A model generated the notes under the pieces. That model had not been told where the DNA came from. It ran no database searches and was given only the letters and a program-made list of their open reading frames with translations. This document shows, piece by piece, positions 1 to 7,417 of a DNA stretch of 28,939 bases. Position 1 is the first letter of the stretch. Each line of letters starts with the position of its first letter. The stretch is from an uncultured Collinsella sp. Its GTDB lineage: Bacteria > Actinomycetota > Coriobacteriia > Coriobacteriales > Coriobacteriaceae. Location of the stretch: NCBI GenBank assembly GCA_900542125.1, contig UQMO01000028.1, positions 1 to 28,939 on the forward strand, given 5' to 3'. Both the position numbers and the translations under genes were made by a program.

Positions 1-38
1 GAGCGTCTCGTGGGCTCGGAGAGGTGTATAAGAGACAG
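1..38 (+). other. Sequencing adapter (Nextera-type transposase end), not genomic
   Basis: Bases 5-38 match the Nextera Read-2 transposase adapter, which ends in the mosaic end AGATGTGTATAAGAGACAG, with one difference (GAGG where the adapter has GATG). The four bases before it, GAGC, equal the end of the reverse complement of the index octamer seen at the other end of the window (28928-28935). Genomic sequence therefore starts at about base 39. The identification rests on remembered adapter sequence. Confidence 0.97.
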
Positions 39-40
39 CT

Positions 41-949
41 TGCGGACATGACGGACACATGGCCATGGCACTTGCCGCCGCGACGTATGTCGACCGTACG
101 ATTCGCGAGCAGCCGGGCGCCATTAGGCGCAACGTTCTCTTTGTGTTCCAGCCGGCCGAGGAAACGACCGGTGGTGCCAAGACGGTATGCGAGAGCGGTG
201 TGTTCGAGCGCTATGGGGCTGACCGCATTTTTGGCTTCCATGTGTGGCCCGATCTGCCTGCCGGCACGTTGGCGAGTTGTTCCGGTCCGCTGCTGGCGCG
301 TTCGAGTGAGACACACATTCATATTCACGGGACGAGCATCCATATCGCTAAGACCTATGGCGTTCCGGTCGAGGAATCGCACGATGCGGCGCTGGCGGCT
401 GTCAAGTTCTTGGTTGCCGAGCGCGAACTGATGGACGAGCTGGGCACCGACGAACCCTGTATCGGCAAGTTTGGCCTGCTGCAGGCTGGCACCGTTTGCA
501 ACGCGGTGGCGGGGGAGGCCCATGTGGCCGGAAGCCTGCGTGTGTTTACGGACGACATGTTCGACCGGGCGCGCGAAGGCGTGCGCCGCGTGCTGGACGA
601 TGCCTGTGCCGCAACGGGCTGCACGTATGATCTCGACTTTGCCGAGGGCTATCCGCCGGTCGACAACGACCCCGAGCTATTTGCCAATGTCGCGCCTGCC
701 TTGCCCGAGCTACAGCTCGTGGATGAGCCGCTGCTGATCGCCGAGGATTTCGCGTTCTATCAACGCTATCTGCCGGGCGTGTTTTTCCTGCTGGGCACGG
801 GTATGCCAGAGGACCAAGACAACCCGAGTGATTCGGATGGCTGCCCCGCCTATGCCACAAGCGCTCTGCATACCGATAGCATGCTCTTTGACGAGGAAAT
901 CCTACTCAAAGGCCTCGATGTCTATAAACGATTGCTTGTGATGGAGTGA
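41..949 (+). CDS. M20 family amidohydrolase / metallopeptidase, 5' truncated
   Basis: This is the C-terminal 302 residues of an M20D-type amidohydrolase (hippurate hydrolase / N-acyl-amino-acid deacylase family), cytoplasmic enzymes that remove an acyl group from an amino acid or small peptide. The frame is open from the adapter junction and begins inside the metal-binding motif CGHDGH (41-58). An ATG at 59 is internal to the conserved core and is not a real start. Further family motifs follow: QPAEE with the catalytic Glu, FGFHVWP, a dimerisation-type domain around HIHIHGTSIHIA, GSLR, and AEDFAFY with a late metal ligand. The usual length is about 390-400 residues, so roughly 90-100 N-terminal residues are missing. 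The loss is caused by the adapter cut. The substrate cannot be told from sequence. Confidence 0.9.
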   Translation, partial: CGHDGHMAMALAAATYVDRTIREQPGAIRRNVLFVFQPAEETTGGAKTVCESGVFERYGADRIFGFHVWPDLPAGTLASCSGPLLARSSETHIHIHGTSIHIAKTYGVPVEESHDAALAAVKFLVAERELMDELGTDEPCIGKFGLLQAGTVCNAVAGEAHVAGSLRVFTDDMFDRAREGVRRVLDDACAATGCTYDLDFAEGYPPVDNDPELFANVAPALPELQLVDEPLLIAEDFAFYQRYLPGVFFLLGTGMPEDQDNPSDSDGCPAYATSALHTDSMLFDEEILLKGLDVYKRLLVME

Positions 950-951
950 CG

Positions 952-1275
952 ATGGAACGACGCCGACAGTCTGCCGTATATAGTCCGGGTGGATGCGGGT
1001 GCGGTTTGCTGCTGCTTCCGGTTATTGCTGTGAGCATTGGCGTGATGTTTGCGCTTGCCGGGCTTGCCGCGGCGGCGCTCGTGCTGTTTATCACTGCCAT
1101 CGGCGTGACGATTTGGCTCTGCCGCAATCGCGAGCAACGCCGTGCCGACGGTAAAACCAATGTCGGCTGGGTCGTCTTTCTGATCATTGCGTACCTGCTG
1201 AGTGCCAGCTACCTTGTTTTCTTTGTCCTGTTGATGATCAGTGCCTTTACCGGGGAATCCGTCACGGTGGGTTGA
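952..1275 (+). CDS. Small integral membrane protein, unknown function
   Basis: A 107-residue protein with no family I recognise. It starts two bases after the amidohydrolase stop. ATG 952 is preferred over the in-frame GTG at 946 because a GGAG (943-946) lies five bases upstream of the ATG. The N-terminus MERRRQ is basic, followed by a Gly/Cys-rich stretch and two closely spaced hydrophobic segments at about residues 17-37 and 38-58. A short basic loop (RNREQRRADGK) and a third hydrophobic segment at about 73-97 complete it. The positive residues suggest a cytoplasmic N-terminus. Tight spacing implies co-transcription with the amidohydrolase, but nothing ties it to that enzyme's function. Real-gene confidence rests on the ribosome binding site and the clear membrane pattern. 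Confidence 0.7.
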   Translation: MERRRQSAVYSPGGCGCGLLLLPVIAVSIGVMFALAGLAAAALVLFITAIGVTIWLCRNREQRRADGKTNVGWVVFLIIAYLLSASYLVFFVLLMISAFTGESVTVG

Positions 1276-1380
1276 TGCACTGCCAGCAGACGGTCGCGCG
1301 CAGTGCGTTTGCTCGGCGTTTGGATAACTGCATTGGTCGTTTACCGCAGCCTTAGCTCTCAGCTAATGAATTCAAGTTCA

Positions 1381-1434
1381 ATCCTTCCTACGATGTGCTG
1401 TGTACCGGCACGGTAGCCGGATCGTAGGAAGGAT
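1381..1434 (+). promoter_or_regulatory. 14-bp perfect inverted repeat covering the ribosome binding site of the FxLYD gene
   Basis: ATCCTTCCTACGAT (1381-1394) is perfectly complementary to ATCGTAGGAAGGAT (1421-1434). The right arm contains the Shine-Dalgarno AGGAAGG (1426-1432) of the ATG at 1440. Inside the 26-nt loop a second small hairpin (TACCG, GCA, CGGTA; 1403-1415) can form. In mRNA the long stem would hide the ribosome binding site. The pairing is seen directly; a role in translational control or RNA stability is inferred. Confidence 0.65.
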
Positions 1435-1439
1435 GAATA

Positions 1440-1883
1440 ATGGCAAAAGAGGGAAAGAAGCCGATCGGCAAGATTGTCCTAGGCGTCATCGTGGTGCTGG
1501 TTATTGTCGGTGCCGTGGGCTCTATGGGTGGCAATTCAACCGATTCGTCTGCGAGCGATTCGGCAAAGCCTGCCGAGGCGACACAGCAGGCTGAGGAGCA
1601 AAAAGAACCGCAAGAACCGTATACCATTGCTGACGAGGCTGAAGACACCTCCAATCAGTTTGCCTATAAGATCACGGGCACGCTGACCAATAACACGGAC
1701 AAGGAAAAGAGCTACATTCAGATCGAATATGTTCTGTATGATGCCGATGGCAACCAGGTTGGAACGGCTCTTGCAAACACCAATCATCTGAAGGCGGGCG
1801 GCTCTTGGAAGTTCGAGGCGCTGGGTACGGTGTCTCCCGACCAGGTTGCTAGCTGGGAGCGTTCGGACGTAAGCGGTTTCTAG
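1440..1883 (+). CDS. Membrane-anchored FxLYD-domain protein
   Basis: A 147-residue protein with a short basic N-terminus (MAKEGKKPIGK) and one membrane segment at about residues 12-29. A Ser/Ala/Glu/Gln-rich linker runs to about residue 62. The C-terminal domain at about 63-147 reads like the FxLYD/DUF3426-type extracellular beta fold: the stretch around YVLYDADGNQVGTA and the Leu-Lys-Ala-Gly-Gly turn before a Phe-Glu-Ala strand are typical. The topology suggests the domain lies outside the membrane. The family has no known catalytic role. The start is fixed by AGGAAGG seven bases upstream, which lies inside a strong hairpin. It precedes an HTH gene and a Ser/Thr kinase in the same direction, so a sensing or envelope role is possible but inferred. 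Confidence 0.8.
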   Translation: MAKEGKKPIGKIVLGVIVVLVIVGAVGSMGGNSTDSSASDSAKPAEATQQAEEQKEPQEPYTIADEAEDTSNQFAYKITGTLTNNTDKEKSYIQIEYVLYDADGNQVGTALANTNHLKAGGSWKFEALGTVSPDQVASWERSDVSGF

Positions 1884-1915
1884 CATGTTGTATGCACTGG
1901 GGGAGGTGAAGTCGT

Positions 1916-2338
1916 ATGCCCGATAAAAAGCTGACCGAGGAGTTGCTCAATGAGCTTCTCGACGCGCCAAACATCGATGGCTATATCAAAGAACACGACT
2001 TTGCCGCCCCGTCGCTTTCGGACTACCTTAAGCAGCTGCTGCAGGAAAAGGGCTTAGAGCGCTCGCGCGTGGTGCGCATGGCCGACCTCAATGAGACTTT
2101 TGGTTATCAGATTTTTACCGGTGCGCGGCATCCGAGCCGCAATAAGGTGCTGCAGATTGCCTTTGCGATGGCGTTGACGCTCAAGGAGACCAACCGCGCC
2201 TTGACGGCTGCCGGGGCAAGCGTCCTCAACTGTAAAGACCGTCGCGATGCGATTGTCATCTTTTGCATCGACCGTGGCTGTAGCCTCCAAAAGGTCAATG
2301 AAGAGCTGTATCGCTTTGGCGAGGAGACGGTGAGTTAG
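1916..2338 (+). CDS. Helix-turn-helix (XRE-like) protein
   Basis: A 140-residue, probably cytoplasmic protein. The segment from about residue 32 to 85 resembles an XRE-type helix-turn-helix: a helix around SLSDYLKQLLQEKG, then VVRMADLNETFGYQIF, a basic RHPSRNK stretch and ALTLKETNRALTAAG. The C-terminal third is a short alpha/beta extension with conserved-looking Asp-Arg-Arg and a Cys-Ile-Asp motif. The start is supported by GGAGGTG upstream of ATG 1916. It is encoded 98 bases ahead of a Ser/Thr kinase. Such small HTH proteins occur next to eukaryotic-type kinases in other Gram-positive bacteria as far as I recall, so it may be a kinase substrate or a regulator of the cluster. DNA binding is inferred from the motif only. 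Confidence 0.7.
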   Translation: MPDKKLTEELLNELLDAPNIDGYIKEHDFAAPSLSDYLKQLLQEKGLERSRVVRMADLNETFGYQIFTGARHPSRNKVLQIAFAMALTLKETNRALTAAGASVLNCKDRRDAIVIFCIDRGCSLQKVNEELYRFGEETVS

Positions 2339-2436
2339 CGGCTGATATCTGAGCCGGCGGAGCTGCCGAACAACGATGCAAACGAACGGGGCGCGGATGC
2401 CATGGGGTGTCTGCGCCCTGCGCTATGATGGAGGCT

Positions 2437-3816
2437 ATGGATACTCAGACCCCAACATATTCCGATGACGAGCTGACCGCAGCGCTTGCCGAGCACCTGG
2501 CGTCGCTCGATTGCGACGACAGCTATCGCGTGGAGCGTGTACTTAAGCGCTCGTCCGTTGAAACAACCGAGCTCGTGTACTTTGAAGGAACCGGCGGTGG
2601 TTCGCTCGGTCCCTTTGTTCGTAAACGCATCGATGCTTCGGCTCAAATCGGCGGGGCATACGAGCGTCTGTTTGCCGCTCAGCGGGCAGGCAGGCGTTTT
2701 GAGCACCTGCCCAGAATCGTCGATTGTCGTCGTGTGGGCGACGAGCTCAACGTGGTTATGGAATACATCGAAGGGGAGACACTCGGGGCGCTGGTGGACC
2801 GTCTGGGAGCCACCCCCGATTATGCGCATGAATTGTATCCTGCCCTATGCGATGCCGTGGGCGAGCTCCATGCCGGTTTTGCAATGGTGGGGGAGACGTC
2901 GGCGCCGGTGATCCATCGCGACCTCAAGCCGTCGAATATCATCGTGACAGGTGCCAACTATACGCCTGATGACGGCCTGACATTTTCATCGCTGGTGATT
3001 ATCGACCTGGGGATCGCGCGCGTATGGCGCGATGGCGCCGATGCTGACACCGTCAAGTTTGGCACGCGACCCTATGCGCCGCCCGAGCAGTATGGGTTTG
3101 GGCAGACGAGTGTGCGCAGCGATGTCTACGCACTTGGGGCCCTGTTGTTCTTTTGCTTGACGGGAGTCGACCCTAAACCAGGGCTCGACATGCGCGAGCA
3201 ATGTGAGGCATGCGGCATTCCCACTCCACTTGCCGATGCCGTCTGCATGTCGATGGCGCTCGACCCGGCCAAGCGTTTTGCGAGCGCGGAAGCGTTGGGA
3301 CGGGCGACGCGCGCGGCATACGATCTAAGTCGCCCCGTGCGGCCTCCTGCGCCTGTGCTTGTCCGTACTCCGGCCTCGGAGACGGTGTTGACGCCCCAAG
3401 GGCTCCAGAACCCCACAGTGCTTCCTAGGCCTGCCGCCTCCGCTGCATGTGGTCTGCTCTCTCGCGTTCCGGAGTCTCTGGGGCGCATTTGGAATACGCT
3501 CATCTGCTTCTCGCTGCTTGTGTTCTTTGCCGGAAGTCACTTTGCCGTCTTTCACCCCACCGGAGCAAACCAAAGTTACCCGACGTGGCTTCTCATAATC
3601 GAGTATTTTTTCTTTGTCGATGGTCTTATGGTGCTTATGCATTTTGCGCTGCTCGATAAGCGCCGTCTTCGTCGGCGATTCGCACTGCTCGACAGCTATC
3701 GCGGCAAGAAACTCGCGAAACTCTGGCTCAAGGCATTGGGTGTGCTGCTCCTGTGCATGATCGTCATAGTCGCGGTTGCCAATGCGACCGGCGTCGTCGA
3801 TACCTCCGCTACCTAA
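2437..3816 (+). CDS. Eukaryotic-type Ser/Thr protein kinase with C-terminal membrane segments
   Basis: The 459-residue protein carries an N-terminal Hanks-type kinase domain at about residues 30-280. Visible motifs are the probable ATP-anchoring Lys63 (FVRKRID) and the catalytic loop HRDLKPSN with Asp162. DLG replaces DFG (Asp190), and the activation segment is GTRPYAPPEQ. The C-terminus has three hydrophobic segments at about 352-372, 386-406 and 434-455 and no PASTA repeats, so it is not a PknB/Stk1-type wall sensor. Start choice is uncertain. ATG 2437 has GGAGG only two bases upstream; in-frame ATGs at 2425 and 2428 and a GTG at 2407 are alternatives. Substrates are unknown; the preceding HTH and FxLYD proteins are the obvious candidates by position. 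Confidence 0.85.
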   Translation: MDTQTPTYSDDELTAALAEHLASLDCDDSYRVERVLKRSSVETTELVYFEGTGGGSLGPFVRKRIDASAQIGGAYERLFAAQRAGRRFEHLPRIVDCRRVGDELNVVMEYIEGETLGALVDRLGATPDYAHELYPALCDAVGELHAGFAMVGETSAPVIHRDLKPSNIIVTGANYTPDDGLTFSSLVIIDLGIARVWRDGADADTVKFGTRPYAPPEQYGFGQTSVRSDVYALGALLFFCLTGVDPKPGLDMREQCEACGIPTPLADAVCMSMALDPAKRFASAEALGRATRAAYDLSRPVRPPAPVLVRTPASETVLTPQGLQNPTVLPRPAASAACGLLSRVPESLGRIWNTLICFSLLVFFAGSHFAVFHPTGANQSYPTWLLIIEYFFFVDGLMVLMHFALLDKRRLRRRFALLDSYRGKKLAKLWLKALGVLLLCMIVIVAVANATGVVDTSAT

Positions 3817-3820
3817 AAGA

Positions 3821-3843
3821 AAAGGGCCCTATTGGGGCCCTTT
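3821..3843. terminator. Bidirectional intrinsic terminator
   Basis: A 9-bp stem AAAGGGCCC / GGGCCCTTT with a 5-nt loop lies between the convergent kinase and wall-hydrolase genes. On the minus strand it is followed by a T-rich tail (CTTTTCTTTT) and should terminate well. On the plus strand the tail is only TTTG, so it is weaker for the kinase. Confidence 0.8.
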
Positions 3844-3853
3844 GCAGTTGCAC

Positions 3854-4987
3854 TTAGATGCGGTTCATCTGGGCGGCGACTTTGTTGTACCAGTCCTGCC
3901 ACGTGGGCGGGCAGTACTTTTTGGCCGCAGCCGGGGTAAGGGTGGAGCCGTAGTTGGCGCCCAGATAGGCAACGTGAGCGGAGATGCCCTCGCTCCAGCT
4001 GCCAAAGCTGCGCCAACCGCCGCCACGTGCACTCCAGCCCCAGGCGTTGTACGAATTGGCGCAATAAGCGCCCTTGGTGCTCTCGATGCAGGCGATGGCG
4101 GGGGACCAACGGGGATCGACACCGGTATTCCAAGCGGCGACGGCAAAGTTATAGCCCTGGCCTGCCATGGGGGAGCCGGCGAGATAATTGTCGATGCGGC
4201 TCGTCCACTCATTAATGAACGAATCGTAATCGGAGCTACCGGTATTGGCGTTGTTCACCGTGGTGTCGATGGTGGTGTTGGTGTTGGTGGCCTGGCTGCT
4301 GGAATTGCTGCCGCTTACGCCCTCGCCCGAGAGCTTCTCGGCGGCAGCGGCCTTATCGGCCTCAAGCTTGGCAAGCTCGGCGGCATTTTCCTGCTCGGCT
4401 TTTGCCTGTGCCTCGCTGCGGAGCTGCTGGGCCTGCGCCAGCGCATCCTCGGCGTTTTTCTGCTCTGCCTCAAGCTGAGACTTGGCCTGCTGGAGCTCAG
4501 CCTTGTTCTGCTCGAGTTCGGTTTGCATGTTATTGAGCTGTTCGATCTCGTCGACGCTCGAGCTCGTGATCTGGTTGGTGTATTTGCAGGTCGTGATGAA
4601 CTCACCCAGGCTCTGCGCGTTGACCAGGAAGCTCACGATGGGATTGGTGCCCTTCTGATACTTGTACAGATCGCGCATGGCGGAGCTTGCCTTGGCCTGC
4701 TGCTCGGGAAGCTTGGCCTCGATTTCCTCGATGCTTGCCTCATTGGAGTCAATCTGCTTTTGCAGGTCATCGAGTTTGGTGCGGGCGTCGTTGTAGGCGC
4801 TCGTGGCGGCTTCGATCTTCTGCTGGGCTGCGGAAAGCTGGTCCTGCGTTGCCTGCGAGGCGGCATACGCCGCAACGGGGGAGAGCATCGGCGTGGCCGT
4901 CAGCGCAACGGCGAGCGCGGCACTCGTGATGATGCGAGCCGGCTTCGACGCAATGAGCGCTGCGGTGCGATGATTCGAATGCTGCAT
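3854..4987 (-). CDS. Secreted coiled-coil peptidoglycan hydrolase, PcsB-like N-terminus with lysozyme-like C-terminal domain
   Basis: A 377-residue exported protein. ATG 4987 is chosen because GAGGG lies five bases upstream; an in-frame TTG at 5002 is less likely. Residues 1-42 form a signal peptide with a long Ala/Leu-rich core and a cleavage site near AYA-A. A heptad-rich coiled coil (about 45-225) follows, with the PcsB-like region YKYQKGTNPIVSFLVNAQSLGEF in its middle. A Ser/Asn/Thr linker precedes a C-terminal domain from about residue 265 with IACIEST, NAWGWS and a W-rich core. This resembles glucosaminidase/lysozyme-type domains, where the Glu of CIES would be catalytic. It likely cleaves or remodels peptidoglycan outside the membrane; the exact bond is inferred. 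It is transcribed alone, ending at the 3821-3843 terminator. Confidence 0.8.
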   Translation of the reverse strand: MQHSNHRTAALIASKPARIITSAALAVALTATPMLSPVAAYAASQATQDQLSAAQQKIEAATSAYNDARTKLDDLQKQIDSNEASIEEIEAKLPEQQAKASSAMRDLYKYQKGTNPIVSFLVNAQSLGEFITTCKYTNQITSSSVDEIEQLNNMQTELEQNKAELQQAKSQLEAEQKNAEDALAQAQQLRSEAQAKAEQENAAELAKLEADKAAAAEKLSGEGVSGSNSSSQATNTNTTIDTTVNNANTGSSDYDSFINEWTSRIDNYLAGSPMAGQGYNFAVAAWNTGVDPRWSPAIACIESTKGAYCANSYNAWGWSARGGGWRSFGSWSEGISAHVAYLGANYGSTLTPAAAKKYCPPTWQDWYNKVAAQMNRI

Positions 4988-5048
4988 CCAGTCCCTCTGC
5001 AATCAATCGTAGGTTATGGTTCGAACGGTATTCTACTACTGCTTTCGA

Positions 5049-5096
5049 CCTCAACTTGAACCTTAAAGGTTCCAAAGGGTCAAGTTGAACTTGAGG
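5049..5096. promoter_or_regulatory. Cluster of short palindromes upstream of the wall hydrolase gene
   Basis: GAACCTT-A-AAGGTTC (5058-5072) and CAAGTT-G-AACTTG (5081-5093) are perfect palindromes. They are flanked by CCTCAA (5049-5054) and TTGAGG (5091-5096). A related TTCAACTT occurs again near 5145. The cluster sits about 60-110 bases upstream of the hydrolase start, on the side where its promoter must lie. A TAGAAT-like -10 on the minus strand lies near 5029-5034. An operator role is inferred. Confidence 0.4.
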
Positions 5097-5221
5097 CTTT
5101 GGCTTTGACCTGCAGTTATGATGAATTGTTGAGAAACCATAGAGTTCAACTTTAACGTTACAGAGCTCTGTTTGAGAGGAGTTTTGGGCTGTAAAAGCCA
5201 TCTCAACGTGGGGTTTTATAA

Positions 5222-5854
5222 CTACAGCGTGCCCTTCTGGCGAGCCTGCTCAATCTCTTCGAGGGCCTCGGCGGGGGTGAACGAACAGGTGCCGTCGCCG
5301 AGTTTGATTACCTGGATATCGTCGCCGGCGTAGACCTCTCCGCCCTTTAGTGCCACGCCAAAAACGCCCTCGTGGGGAAAGATGCAGTCGCCGGCGAGAT
5401 AGTAGATGGCACAGCGTGTGTGGCAGACCTTGCCGATTTGGCTGATTTCGACAAGCACCTCGCTGCCAAGCTTGAGCTGTGTGCCCAAGGGGAGCGAGAG
5501 CAGGTTGATGCCCCGGGTTGTGAAGTTCTCTCCGAAGTCGCCCTCGTGCACATCGAGCCCGCGCGCCTGCGCCGTCTGGATAGACTCTGCAGCTAAAAAG
5601 GAAACCTGGCGGTGCCAATGCCCGGCGTGTGCGTCGGAGGCGAGGCCAAATTGCTCTATAACGGTGTCGTGCCCGTCGGCGACGGGCGACTTGCGCGTGC
5701 CCTTGTGTGCCGACGTGTTGATCGAGACGATGCGGGCGGGTCCGTTGTAGGCGTCGTTTGCCGTGCACAGGGGAGCGGTCGCTTTCGCACGTTCCGCCAG
5801 CTCGCGCCTCGCGGCATTGAGGATGGGATTATCGGTCGGATGGTCTTGGGGCAC
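5222..5854 (-). CDS. MOSC domain protein
   Basis: A 210-residue cytoplasmic protein of the MOSC (molybdenum cofactor sulfurase C-terminal) superfamily. Typical members of this small stand-alone type bind or transfer sulfur and are linked to molybdopterin chemistry. Visible landmarks are VSINTSAHKGTRK near residue 45, GLASDAHAGHWHRQVS, EGDFGENFTTRGI and the Cys-rich motif GKVCHTRCAIYYLAGDCIFPHEGVF. The Cys residues of this last motif are the expected sulfur-carrying site. Start GTG 5854 is supported by AAAGG seven bases upstream. No other molybdenum-cofactor gene is in the window, so the partner enzyme is unknown. It is divergently oriented to the ATP-grasp ligase. Confidence 0.88.
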   Translation of the reverse strand: MPQDHPTDNPILNAARRELAERAKATAPLCTANDAYNGPARIVSINTSAHKGTRKSPVADGHDTVIEQFGLASDAHAGHWHRQVSFLAAESIQTAQARGLDVHEGDFGENFTTRGINLLSLPLGTQLKLGSEVLVEISQIGKVCHTRCAIYYLAGDCIFPHEGVFGVALKGGEVYAGDDIQVIKLGDGTCSFTPAEALEEIEQARQKGTL

Positions 5855-6014
5855 GTGTGCACCTTTCGCTCGAAGATGTCAATACGCTGAATCCTACAAC
5901 AACGGTAGGTTCATTGCCCATTGTCATACAACGGTGGGCGCCGTCTTCGTGCTGGACGATTACGTCGATTGCCATAGATACGGTGGAGCTTTGGGCGCCG
6001 GCGGCTTGGCACGC

Positions 6015-6020
6015 TAGAAT
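6015..6020 (+). promoter_or_regulatory. Candidate -10 element for the ligase gene
   Basis: TAGAAT at 6015-6020 lies 57 bases upstream of ATG 6077 in the 222-base divergent region. No convincing -35 is seen. A direct repeat ACAACGGT (5899-5906 and 5928-5935) lies further upstream; its role is unknown. Confidence 0.3.
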
Positions 6021-6076
6021 AAATCAGTTGCGCAAAGACCGCCCGTTGTGTGGGCAGTTCATGATAGGAAGTTTCC

Positions 6077-7333
6077 ATGGCATTGCAATTTACAGAGCGC
6101 GAGTTCATTCCCGTGCTGCTTGGTGGCGACATCAACGCCTATTCGGTGGCGCGCGCCTTCTACGAGGAGTACCAGGTCAAGAGTCTGGTCTTTGGCAAGT
6201 ATCAGACGGGTCCCGCGTACCGCAGCCAGATTATCGACTACACGCCCAACGTGGATATTGACACCATGCCCGTGATGCTCAAAACCGTCAACGGCATTGC
6301 CCAAGCGCATGCCGACAAGACTATTGTCCTTGTGGGCTGCGGCGACAACTATGTCGCTCTCGTGGCTCAAGCCAAGGATGCTCATGAGCTGGCGGATAAC
6401 ATCGTCGCTCCCTACGCGCCCTACAGCATGCTCGAGCAGTGCCAGAAGAAGGAGATCTTCTACGAGCTGTGCGAGAAGCATGGCGTGCCCTATCCGCACA
6501 CGTTTACCTTTACCAAGGCGATGCTCAATGCCCAGGGTGAGGCGCCTGCCGAAGTGCTCGACCAGATTGATTTTCCTTACCCGATGATTCTGAAGCCTTC
6601 TGACGGCATCATGTGGTGGCAGCATGAGTTCGAGGGCCAGAAGAAGGCCTATGAGATTGCCGACCGCGCCGAGCTGGAACAGGTCATTCGCGACTCGTAT
6701 GCCAGCGGCTACACCGACGACCTGATCTTGCAGGATCGCGTGCCCGGCAACGACGAGTACATGCGCGTGCTCACCAGCTATTCCGACCGCAACGGTAAGG
6801 TCCGCATGATGTGCCTGGGCCATGTGCTACTCGAGGAGCATCAGCCCCACGGTGTCGGCAACCATGCCTGTATCATTACCGAGCCCAACGACGAGCTCAT
6901 GGGCGGCGTGCGTAAGTTGCTCGAGGACCTTCACTTTGTGGGCTATTCCAACTTTGACGTAAAGTACGACGAGCGCGACGGCTCGTTTAAGTTCTTCGAT
7001 TTCAACACGCGCCAGGGCCGCAGCAACTACTACGTTACCAACAGCGGCTTTAACGTTGCCAAGTATGTGGTGGACGAGTATGTGTTCAACCGTCCGTTTG
7101 AGCCGGAGTTTGTGACGGCTCAGGACGAGGCCCTGTGGATGGTCGTCCCCATGGGCGTCGTCGACAAGTACGTCAAGGATCCCGAGCTGCGCGCTAAGGT
7201 GCATCGCCTGGACAAGGAAGGCAAGGGCGCCGACCCTTCGTTTATGAAGGGCGACTTTGTCTTTAACCGCTGGCTGCGCATGTGGCACACCAAGCTGCGC
7301 CACTTTAAGCTGTTCAAGACGTATTACAAGTAG
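6077..7333 (+). CDS. ATP-grasp ligase, probable D-aspartate ligase for peptidoglycan cross-bridge
   Basis: A 418-residue ATP-grasp enzyme close in size and layout to the D-aspartate ligase (AslFm) family, which activates D-Asp as acyl phosphate and joins it to the Lys/Orn side chain of the peptidoglycan stem peptide. Evidence is a pre-ATP-grasp domain with VGCGDNYV (near residue 90), the nucleotide-binding strand FPYPMILKPSDG, the hinge LQDRVPGNDEYMRV and the metal-binding strand FKFFDFNTRQGRSNYY. The ATG has AGGAAG upstream. It is followed 84 bases later by an Asp/Glu racemase that could supply D-Asp, which strongly favours this function over a generic carboxylate-amine ligase. It should act in the cytoplasm on lipid-linked or nucleotide-linked precursors. 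Substrate identity is inferred. Confidence 0.8.
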   Translation: MALQFTEREFIPVLLGGDINAYSVARAFYEEYQVKSLVFGKYQTGPAYRSQIIDYTPNVDIDTMPVMLKTVNGIAQAHADKTIVLVGCGDNYVALVAQAKDAHELADNIVAPYAPYSMLEQCQKKEIFYELCEKHGVPYPHTFTFTKAMLNAQGEAPAEVLDQIDFPYPMILKPSDGIMWWQHEFEGQKKAYEIADRAELEQVIRDSYASGYTDDLILQDRVPGNDEYMRVLTSYSDRNGKVRMMCLGHVLLEEHQPHGVGNHACIITEPNDELMGGVRKLLEDLHFVGYSNFDVKYDERDGSFKFFDFNTRQGRSNYYVTNSGFNVAKYVVDEYVFNRPFEPEFVTAQDEALWMVVPMGVVDKYVKDPELRAKVHRLDKEGKGADPSFMKGDFVFNRWLRMWHTKLRHFKLFKTYYK

Positions 7334-7342
7334 ATGAGCGCG

Positions 7343-7381
7343 GCGCCCGTCCGGTTTGCATCGGGCGGGCGCGGGTATGAT
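7343..7381 (+). promoter_or_regulatory. GC-rich hairpin and candidate -10 between ligase and racemase
   Basis: An 11-bp stem with one G-U pair (7343-7353 with 7362-7372, 8-nt loop) lies directly after the ligase stop but lacks a T-tract. TATGAT at 7376-7381 follows and could be a -10 for a separate racemase transcript. No good -35 is visible. Confidence 0.35.
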
Positions 7382-7417
7382 ACGCGCAATTGCGCAAGCG
7401 TCACCAAGGAGGCGGCG

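Noticed and set aside
5015..5030. GGTTCGAACGG, resembling a tRNA T-arm
   Set aside because: No acceptor, D or anticodon stems can be assembled around it on either strand.
3776..5059. 427-codon plus-strand frame opposite the wall hydrolase
   Set aside because: The minus-strand protein has a signal peptide, coiled coil and domain; the plus-strand product is a Gly/Leu-rich shadow overlapping the kinase end and a terminator.
7334..7417. N-terminal extension of the racemase
   Set aside because: The added residues are not family-like, and the strong AAGGAGG site is placed for ATG 7418.
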